From contig DDWD01000162.1 in the NCBI GenBank assembly GCA_002345825.1, forward strand, positions 11,247 through 26,487: DNA of 15,241 nt, read 5' to 3'. This DNA comes from Bacteroidales bacterium UBA2295. GTDB taxonomy: Bacteria; Bacteroidota; Bacteroidia; Bacteroidales; Tenuifilaceae. Position 1 is the first letter of the stretch. Every line of letters starts with the position of its first letter. Position numbers and translations under genes: made by a program. Below the pieces are notes generated by a model. It did not search any database, was not told where the DNA came from, and was given only the letters and a program-made list of their open reading frames with translations. This document shows positions 6,852-13,800 of this stretch, in pieces.

Positions 6852-7730
6852 TTAATTTCTAATCTGTTCGAATCCCTTGCCATAAACGCCCATAACATTC
6901 GAAACCGATATGAATGCTTTGCTGTCCACTTCTTTAATCATTCGGTAAAGATCGCTCGCCTCGTGCTTTCTCACAAGTGTGATTAGCACTTTTTGTGGCT
7001 CCTTAGTGAACCAGCCCATACCATCAATAACCGTGGCACCCCTACCCATACCGGCGGATATTTTGTTGGCAATCTCATCGTATTTTTTTGAGAATATTAG
7101 TACCTGAACCGACTGCCTATTACCCGAGAGTAGCGTATCGATTGCATATGCCTGAAGCGCCATAGCCACATATCCATAAACAATAGTTTCGATTCGTTTT
7201 GCGGGTTCCATATCGGTAAGCACCAAAAACGAAGAACCAATAATAAAAACATCGCACAGCAGGATTACCCTTCCGGGACTGATGTTTCTATATTTATTCA
7301 CAATCATTGCAATGATATCGGTTCCTCCAGTACTCCCTCCCTGAGTAAAAATTATTCCCAGTCCAACACCCCCTAAACCGCCACCAATTATTGTGGATAG
7401 GAACTTATCTTCTACAACTGGTGCCTGAATTACCGACTGAAGAATAGAAAGTAACAATGCGGCAATTACAACGCCAAATACTGTTTTTACGCCAAAGTTA
7501 GCGCCCAATACCCTAATGGCCACCAGGAGCAAACCAAGGTTTACCGCAAAAAATGTGTAACCAACAGGAATTTCTGTGGCGTAAAACACTAGCGCACCGA
7601 TACCGGAAACTCCGCTACCAGTAATGCGATGTGGGATAAGGAATGCGGTCCAGCCTAGGGCAAAAATAGCAAGGCCAAAGCTAATGATTGAGTAGCTTCG
7701 GGCATAGCTCAGTATGCTTTTGAGAGTCAT
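6852..7730 (-). CDS. YitT family membrane protein (DUF161 + DUF2179), copy 2
   Basis: This 292-residue paralogue of the next gene downstream has the same layout: a six-helix-like membrane domain, GGSTGGTD at 131-138 and a C-terminal DUF2179 domain (about 224-284) ending in NVMGVYGKGFEQIR. About 37 residues from GVGLGIIF through SPGRVIL are identical between the copies. The flanks differ by many conservative changes, and the matching DNA differs at many third positions. The duplication is therefore old and protein-level selection has kept the core. The function of the family is not established, so no gene symbol is given. It lies 88 bases downstream of the sufT-like gene, with a -7-like box in that gap. 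It could be read from its own promoter or from sufE-sufT. Confidence 0.92.
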   Translation of the reverse strand: MTLKSILSYARSYSIISFGLAIFALGWTAFLIPHRITGSGVSGIGALVFYATEIPVGYTFFAVNLGLLLVAIRVLGANFGVKTVFGVVIAALLLSILQSVIQAPVVEDKFLSTIIGGGLGGVGLGIIFTQGGSTGGTDIIAMIVNKYRNISPGRVILLCDVFIIGSSFLVLTDMEPAKRIETIVYGYVAMALQAYAIDTLLSGNRQSVQVLIFSKKYDEIANKISAGMGRGATVIDGMGWFTKEPQKVLITLVRKHEASDLYRMIKEVDSKAFISVSNVMGVYGKGFEQIRN

Positions 7731-7750
7731 AACTATATGGTATTTTGCTG

Positions 7751-7758
7751 CAAATTTA
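7751..7758 (-). promoter_or_regulatory. Candidate -7 promoter element for YitT copy 2
   Basis: On the minus strand this reads TAAATTTG, an exact TAnnTTTG, followed by C, with its edge 20 bases from the start codon. This is nearly the same distance as for copy 1 (26 bases). No -33 TTTG is seen at normal spacing. Confidence 0.42.
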
Positions 7759-7818
7759 CAGCCAGGAAGTAGGTAATACTATGATTTTTTGCAGATGATA
7801 TTGCGAAAAGCAGATCGA

Positions 7819-8142
7819 CTACAAGAAGCCAAGTTCCAGCATGGCTTCCTCGCTCATCATGCTTTTGTCCCAAGGCGGGTCAAAGGTTAGGTTAAGCACA
7901 ACTTCGGTAACACCATCCACCTCAGCAACGCGGTCGTTTACCTCCTGTAGCAGCTGATCGGCCATTGGGCAGTTGGGAGCAGTAAGGGTCATTTTTACAT
8001 AAGTTTTACCGCTCTCCTCCACATCAACCTCGTAAATCAATCCTAGATCATATATATTAACGGGAATTTCAGGATCAAAAACATCCTTAAGGATCTTTAC
8101 AATATTGGCTTCAACGGCAAGAATATCGAGTGGTTGCGACAT
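7819..8142 (-). CDS. SufT-like Fe-S assembly protein (DUF59/MIP18 family)
   Basis: This 107-residue single-domain MIP18/DUF59 protein belongs to a family that helps mature or deliver iron-sulfur clusters in the cytosol. The hallmark DPEIPVNIYDLGLIY is at 23-37 and the reactive or metal-binding cysteine is C58 in TAPNCPMAD. FDPPWDKSMMSEEA at 87-100 matches the conserved C-terminal segment. It is the short stand-alone form, without a SufT N-terminal extension or an Mrp/ApbC ATPase fusion. Its position 65 bases downstream of sufE, on the same strand, supports a Suf-pathway role. A PaaD-like phenylacetate role uses the same fold but is unlikely here, since no paa genes are nearby. The start ATG is the first in frame and gives the usual N-terminal length. 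Confidence 0.9.
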   Translation of the reverse strand: MSQPLDILAVEANIVKILKDVFDPEIPVNIYDLGLIYEVDVEESGKTYVKMTLTAPNCPMADQLLQEVNDRVAEVDGVTEVVLNLTFDPPWDKSMMSEEAMLELGFL

Positions 8143-8207
8143 AGCTTTGTTTTCGTTTTGTTTAGTTACGACTGATTCAGTAACAGGTCAAATGTCAAAA
8201 TGTTTGT

Positions 8208-8633
8208 TTATCCGTTCATTTTGGCTTGGTACGCCAAAGCGTAAAGCTTCATCTGTTTTATCATTGCCAGTAAGCCATTCGATCGGGTGGGCGAGAGGTT
8301 CTCCTTTAAACCAATCTTATCGATAAAGTAAAGATCGGCATCAATAACATGCTGTGGCGATTGGTTATTCAGCACACGGATAAGCAGGGCAACTATACCT
8401 TTGGTAATAATAGCATCGCTATCGGCAGTAAACTGCAACTTGCCATCTACCAGCTCAGCATCTACCCAAACCTTACTCTGACAGCCTTTGATAAGATGCT
8501 GCTCGGTACGTTTTTTTTCATCAATTGGGTTTAGGTCGTTGCCAAGGTCGATGAGTTGCTGGTAACGATCCATCCAATCGTCGAACATAGTGAATTCTTC
8601 AATTATCTGATCTTGAATGTCGTTGATGCTCAT
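8208..8633 (-). CDS. sufE: SufE cysteine desulfuration protein
   Basis: SufE accepts persulfide sulfur from the desulfurase SufS on a conserved cysteine and passes it to the SufBCD scaffold for Fe-S assembly. The 141-residue protein (E. coli 138) has this cysteine as C51 in IKGCQSKVW, the same number as in E. coli. The SPTRSNGL motif is at 113-120, followed by the closing helix. N-terminal helices (DIQDQIIEEFTMFDDWMDRYQQLI) match the family. The related CsdE is the only real alternative; the fold and motif do not separate them strongly, but the adjacent SufT-like gene favours SufE. No sufBCDS genes are in the window, so the suf genes are split in this genome. A TAnnTTTG box lies 22 bases upstream. 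Confidence 0.94.
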   Translation of the reverse strand: MSINDIQDQIIEEFTMFDDWMDRYQQLIDLGNDLNPIDEKKRTEQHLIKGCQSKVWVDAELVDGKLQFTADSDAIITKGIVALLIRVLNNQSPQHVIDADLYFIDKIGLKENLSPTRSNGLLAMIKQMKLYALAYQAKMNG

Positions 8634-8655
8634 TGCTTAGTTTTTTTGTTTGCCG

Positions 8656-8663
8656 CAAAGTTA
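8656..8663 (-). promoter_or_regulatory. Candidate -7 promoter element for sufE-sufT
   Basis: Minus-strand TAACTTTG is an exact TAnnTTTG, followed by C, with its edge 22 bases upstream of the sufE start. I see no comparable box in the 65-base sufE-sufT gap, which fits a shared transcript. No -33 TTTG is evident. Confidence 0.45.
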
Positions 8664-9125
8664 GTGAATACAATATTAATATGCTACGTTTAGTAAAATG
8701 ACAATTTGATTTGATAATTGCGTGCTAGCTTTTAGTTTGATTTACGCGTTGATCTTTCGGAAATAACCTAAAGCTTGTTTCCGGAGTACGTTAATTGTAA
8801 ACTTTGCATCTGCGATTAAGCACTGTTTAGCTTGATATCCAACAGCTGTCGAACTCAAGACCTAAGTATACTTAGCGATGGGGAGCATTATTGTACTTAG
8901 GATAACTTATCGTACATGCTCCGCAGAGGTTGCCGCCATAAGCAGTACATCCATATTAGTCCTTAAGGTTAAGCATATCTAAATTGATGCGTGCCCTCAA
9001 CAATGTATATGTCGTGTCCCCAAGGGCATTGTACAGTAGTAAATTATTATTCATATGGAAATAAAAGTAGAGCGCCAAGGTGTGAAACAAAATTTTTAAC
9101 CTGTTCGAACTTTAACCCAAATTGC
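8664..9125. other. Gene-free sufE/pdxA spacer rich in palindromes
   Basis: This stretch of about 460 bases between the divergent sufE and pdxA promoters holds no convincing gene. Visible items in order are:
- an AT palindrome ATATTAATAT near 8673;
- CGGAAA (8758-8763) paired with TTTCCG (8778-8783);
- a promoter-like TTG (8775-8777) plus TAAACTTTGC (8798-8807);
- the palindrome ACAGCTGT (8842-8849);
- the structured block 8861-8922;
- CCTTAAGG (8961-8968).
The only open frame (8991-9191, 66 codons) contains the likely pdxA promoter and is not believed. A small RNA gene or a decayed element would fit. Confidence 0.5.
8861..8922. repeat. Nested inverted repeats with two alternative pairings
   Basis: CTAAGTATACTTAG (8862-8875) is a perfect 14-base palindrome. 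CCTAAGTA (8861-8868) is also the exact complement of TACTTAGG (8894-8901), 25 bases further on. In competition with that, GGAGCAT (8882-8888) pairs with ATGCTCC (8916-8922), GTAC (8893-8896) with GTAC (8912-8915), and GAT (8901-8903) with ATC (8909-8911). That makes one long hairpin with two four-base bulges on one side. The two structures share bases 8893-8901 and cannot both form. No T-run follows, so it is not a plain terminator. Confidence 0.55.
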
Positions 9126-9133
9126 TATCTTTG
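9104..9133 (+). promoter_or_regulatory. Probable pdxA-ruvA-sprA promoter
   Basis: TATCTTTG (9126-9133), followed by C, matches the Bacteroidota -7 consensus TAnnTTTG exactly. TTCG at 9104-9107, with an 18-base spacer, is a one-mismatch -33 TTTG. Transcription would begin near 9140, giving a leader of about 58 bases before the pdxA ATG. This is the best two-part promoter match in the window. Confidence 0.55.
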
Positions 9134-9197
9134 CCTAATTAATGCAGTGAGTATTAGTATAGCAATTAATTACATACTCCATAAAATATAGCAATAT

Positions 9198-10244
9198 ATG
9201 ATTGACGGTAAAGTAGTTGTGGGTATAACCCAGGGCGATATTAATGGGATTGGATATGAGGTGATAATTAAAACCTTATCGGATAGCCGGGTAAACGATT
9301 TCTGTGTGCCCGTGGTTTACGGCTCGCCAAAGGTGGCAGCATACCATCGTAAGGCCATAAATCACGAGCATTTCAACTTCAATCAGATTAAAGATATTTC
9401 TGAACTAAACTCCAAGAGATCAAACATTATCAACTGTATGGATGATAATGTAAGGGTTGAGCTGGGAAAAACAACCGAGGTTGCAGGCGAGGGGTCTATT
9501 CAATCAATTGAGGCAGCTATTGCCGACCTTAAAAGTGGCAAGGTTGATGTGTTGCTCACTTCGCCCATTAACAAGCAGAATGTACAGTCGTCAAAATTTT
9601 CATTCCCAGGGCATACAGAGTATTTGGCCAGTACGTTCGACACCAAGGAGGTGCTTATGCTGTTGGTTAGCGATATTATGAAGGTGGGAGTTGTAACAGG
9701 CCATATTCCATTATCAGAGGTTCCCGGCAGCATAACCAAGGAATTAATATTAAAAAAGCTTAGGCTACTTAATAGCTCATTGGTTAAGGATTTTGGTGTT
9801 CGCAAACCACGCATTGCTGTTCTTGGGCTAAATCCTCACGCAGGCGATGCAGGAGTGCTGGGTTCCGAAGAGCAAGATGTGATTATTCCTGCCATTAAGC
9901 AGGCTAACAATGAGGATATAATTGCCGTTGGCCCATACCCGTCCGATGGTTTTTTTGGGTCGGTAAACTTTTCGAAGTTTGATGCCATATTGGCCATGTA
10001 CCATGACCAAGGATTGGCTCCATTCAAGTCGCTTGCTTTCGATTCGGGCGTAAATTTTACTGCAGGACTTCCTGTTGTTCGTACCTCCCCAGCCCACGGA
10101 ACGGCATTTGAGATTGCTGGTCAGGGTAACGCATCGGAAAACTCGTTTCGCAACGCTCTATTCCTTGCTATCGAAATCTATAAAAACAGATTGACTTACG
10201 AGGAGATTACCAGGAACCCCCTTCCATTATCAAAAGCCGAATAG
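9198..10244 (+). CDS. pdxA: 4-hydroxythreonine-4-phosphate dehydrogenase
   Basis: PdxA oxidises 4-phosphohydroxy-L-threonine (NAD-dependent) in the DXP-dependent route to pyridoxal 5'-phosphate. In the 348-residue protein the substrate-binding His-Thr is H139-T140 in FPGHTEYLA. The three metal-ligand histidines are H169 (VTGHIPL), H214 (LNPHAGDAG) and H269 (YHDQGLAPFK). The start region ITQGDINGIGYEVIIK is typical of the Bacteroidota form, and the length exceeds E. coli PdxA (329) by a small insertion in the first third. All key residues are intact. The ATG at 9198 precedes the first beta strand by a normal distance. ruvA begins 13 bases after its stop, so the pair is probably co-transcribed. 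A PdxA2-type enzyme is an alternative, but this context favours the biosynthetic one. Confidence 0.95.
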   Translation: MIDGKVVVGITQGDINGIGYEVIIKTLSDSRVNDFCVPVVYGSPKVAAYHRKAINHEHFNFNQIKDISELNSKRSNIINCMDDNVRVELGKTTEVAGEGSIQSIEAAIADLKSGKVDVLLTSPINKQNVQSSKFSFPGHTEYLASTFDTKEVLMLLVSDIMKVGVVTGHIPLSEVPGSITKELILKKLRLLNSSLVKDFGVRKPRIAVLGLNPHAGDAGVLGSEEQDVIIPAIKQANNEDIIAVGPYPSDGFFGSVNFSKFDAILAMYHDQGLAPFKSLAFDSGVNFTAGLPVVRTSPAHGTAFEIAGQGNASENSFRNALFLAIEIYKNRLTYEEITRNPLPLSKAE

Positions 10245-10257
10245 AATACTGTGGATT

Positions 10258-10839
10258 ATGTACGACTTTATTAAAGGAGAACTCGCCGAACTAAATCCTG
10301 CCTATGCAGTGATTGAAGCAGGTGGAATAGGGTACGTAGTGAATGTATCGCTGATAACCTATGCCGCACTTGAGGGGCAGACCGATGCAATGCTTTATCT
10401 CCATCAAGTAGTGAGAGATGATGCTCACTTGCTGTATGGCTTTATCGATAAATCGGAGAGGGAGTTGTTTCGTCAATTAATCTCCGTATCGGGCGTAGGA
10501 GCAAATACCGCAAGGGTAATTTTATCTTCTCTCTCAGCCGACGAGATTTCGCAGGCTATTATGCAGGGCGATGTGAATACGCTTAAGCGTATAAAGGGGA
10601 TTGGCCTGAAAACGGCACAGCGAATTGTGGTTGACCTTAAGGACAAACTGGGAAAGTCGGCCACGGAACAAGATATTTTTGCCACGGCAAACAATACTGT
10701 TAGGCATGAAGCGTTATCAGCATTAGTCATGCTAGGTTTTTCAAAAGGGGCGGCTGAGAAATCAATTGAACAGCTAATAAAGCAGAATCCTAGCCATTCC
10801 GTTGAGAGTTTAATCAAGGATGCGTTAAAGGGATTGTAA
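10258..10839 (+). CDS. ruvA: Holliday junction branch migration protein RuvA
   Basis: RuvA binds four-way DNA junctions as a tetramer and loads the RuvB helicase for branch migration in recombinational repair. The 193-residue protein (E. coli 203) shows the N-terminal OB-fold domain at 1-63, starting MYDFIKGELAELNP and ending HLLYGFIDKSE. Two helix-hairpin-helix motifs follow, LISVSGVGANTA (74-85) and LKRIKGIGLKTA (109-120). After a flexible linker (about 132-146), the RuvB-interacting domain III occupies 147-193 and contains ALVMLGFSKGAAEKSI. No part is missing. It sits 13 bases after pdxA and 20 bases before the sprA start; the ruvA-sprA pairing is common in Bacteroidota. ruvB is not in the window. 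Confidence 0.96.
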   Translation: MYDFIKGELAELNPAYAVIEAGGIGYVVNVSLITYAALEGQTDAMLYLHQVVRDDAHLLYGFIDKSERELFRQLISVSGVGANTARVILSSLSADEISQAIMQGDVNTLKRIKGIGLKTAQRIVVDLKDKLGKSATEQDIFATANNTVRHEALSALVMLGFSKGAAEKSIEQLIKQNPSHSVESLIKDALKGL

Positions 10840-10859
10840 AAACATAACTTCTGTTTACT

Positions 10860-13800
10860 TTGAAGTACATTGGACCACAAGTGATCTGGAGGGTACTGGC
10901 AATTACCCTATTTTTACTTATCGGACAAAATTATCTGCTCACGCAAAACAGGGCTTGGGGTGCAAATAGTATTGTTGATGAGAGTGATTTGCTGTCTTCT
11001 CCCCCCGATACTACCAAGCTGCGCTTTCCAATTCCTACCAACCAGGATCCTCAGAAACCAACATCATCGCTTTTTCTGTCCGATCCTCAAAATATGCGGG
11101 TTGAGGTGGAATACGATGCCAAATCGAAGCAATACACTGTGTATTACAAAGTGGGCGACATTAACATTAGGCCACCGCAGATGATGAGCGAAGAGGAGTA
11201 TCGTAACTTTCAGTTCGAACAGTCGATGCGTAGCTACTGGCAGCAGAGACGACAGAGTGAGTCGAGTGCTCGTGGATCGGGGATACTCCCCCGATTACAG
11301 GTAGGTGGCGAAACCTTTGATAGAATTTTTGGTAGTAACGTTATCGAAATTATTCCGCAGGGTACCGCGGAATTACTTTTTGGTGTTACCAGTACCCGCA
11401 CCGATAATCCAACCATTGCCGAGAATTATCGGCAAAACTTCACCTTCGATTTCCAATCGAAAATTCAGATGAATGTTAACGGTACTGTGGGCGAGAAACT
11501 CCGTATGGAGGTGAACTACAATACCGAGGCTACTTTCGATTTCGAAAATAATGTGAAGCTTGAGTACACTGGTTTTGAGGACGAAATAATTCAGAAAATT
11601 GAGGCGGGTAACGTATCGCTCCCTCTTCCCGGAACCCTTATAACCGGAAGTTCAAGCTTGTTTGGTTTGAAAACCCAACTTAAGTTTGGGAGGCTTACCG
11701 TAACCAGCATATTCTCCAAGCAGAATAGCGAAACCCAGGTGCTCGAGGTGCGCGGTGGAGCCCAGTCTAAGGAGTTTGAGATACAGGCCGATGAGTACGA
11801 GGCCAATAAGCACTTCTTCATTTCGCATTACTTTCGCGATACCTACAACCAATCGCTTCGGAACTTGCCCATTGTTAATAGTGGCATAAACATCACCCGG
11901 GTTGAGGTGTGGGTTACCAACAAGCGCGGAAATTTCGACGATTCTCGCGATATTGTTGCATTCCATGACCTAGGAGAGAATTACCAAAATATGCACGCCA
12001 AGGAGTCGTTTGTGGTGAATGGGGTTGGGCATCCAAGGAACGATATCAACAGCCTTTACCAGGATATGAAGACGACCTATAGCGGAATAAGGAATATTTC
12101 CGAGGTTAATGCTGTGCTATCGCAAATACCCAATTTTAATGGTGGTGCCGATTACGAAAAAATTGAGAATGCTCGGAAATTAAATTCGTCGGAGTTTACT
12201 GTGAATAAGCAGCTCGGGTACATCTCTGTGAACACCTCGCTTAATGCCGATGAGATACTAGCCATAGCATACGAGTACACCCTGGGGGGGCAAACCTATC
12301 AGGTTGGTGAATTCTCAACCGATGGAACCACTGCTCCCGATGCCCTTATACTAAAACTCCTTAAGGGAACAAACCTATCGCCAAGGCTTCCTACCTGGAA
12401 TCTAATGATGAAGAATATTTATAACATTGGGAGCCACCAAATCGATCGCAAAGAATTTAACCTAAATATTCTATATCAAAACGACTTAACCGGTACAGCT
12501 GTAAACTATCTACCCGATGGTAATTCGGCAAATATCCCATTGTTGTCGGTGCTAAATCTCGACAACCTCAATAGCAACCTCGATCCTGGTGCCGATGGTA
12601 TGTTCGACTTTATTGAGGGGGTAACCATCAACGCCAATAACGGACGAATAATTTTTCCTGTACTTGAGCCCTTTGGCAGCGATTTAGCCAGAAAAATTGG
12701 AGACCCTGACCTGATTGAGCGTTACGTTTACCAGGAGCTATACGATTCCACTCTTACCAAGGCGAAACAGGTGGCCGAAAAGAATAAGTTTAGGCTTAGC
12801 GGTACATATCAATCCTCGTCGAGCTCGGAAATTCCTCTAAACGCAATGAATGTACCCCGGGGGTCGGTGGTGGTAACGGCCGGTGGTATGAAACTTACTG
12901 AAGGAACCGATTTCACCGTTGATTACATCATGGGAACTGTTAAGATTATCAACCCTGGACTTTTAGAATCGGGCACTCCCATACAAATATCGCTCGAGAG
13001 TCAGGATATGTTCAGCTTCGAAACCAAAACCCTGGTGGGATCTCATTTCGATTATAAATTTTCCGATAAGTTCAATATTGGGGCAACGGTTCTTAATCTT
13101 ACCGAAAGGCCCTTTACGCAAAAGGTTAACTACGGTAACGAGGCCATAAGCAACACCATATGGGGGTTAAACACATCGTATCAAACCGAGTCGGGGTTTC
13201 TAACCAAAGCCGTGGATTTTCTCCCCTTTATCAATACCAAAGAAAAATCGACCCTAGCTTTTGATGCTGAATTTGCCCACTTTATTCCAGGCCACTCGCG
13301 GGCAATTGGCAAAGGCGGTACCGTTTATGTTGATGATTTTGAAGGTACCAAAACTTCCATCGATCTTCGCTCGTGGTATTCGTGGGCCCTGGCTAGCACA
13401 CCTCAGCATCAACCAGGGTTGTTCCCCGAAGGCAACTTGGTAAACGACTTGGAGAATGGATTTAACAGGGCATTGCTTGCTTGGTATACCATCGACCCGC
13501 TATTCCTGCGCAATAATTCGCTTACTCCCGGACACATCCGTCGCGATCCGAATACCCAAAGCAGCCATTTTGTGCGCGAAATTTTTGAGAAAGAAATCTT
13601 TCCCAATAGGCAAACCCCATCAGGAATCCCTACTAACATCCCGGTGCTTAACTTGGCCTTCTACCCAAACGAGCGAGGCCCATACAACTACAATACCAAT
13701 GGTGTTGACGAGGACGGTTATTTCCTAAATCCTAATGATAAGTGGGCTGGAATAATGCGCTCGTTGCCTTCGCCCGATTTTGAAACGGCTAACGTCGAGT

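Noticed and set aside
8171..8181. Small palindrome ACTGA-T-TCAGT in the sufE-sufT gap, considered as an operator
   Set aside because: It is only five bases per arm with a single centre base and no second copy nearby; expected by chance at this length.
8991..9191. A 66-codon cysteine-rich open frame on the plus strand upstream of pdxA
   Set aside because: It spans the likely pdxA promoter (9104-9133) and ends 6 bases before the pdxA start. The sequence shows no domain or signal, and its codon and residue use is unlike the neighbouring genes. It is probably a chance open frame.
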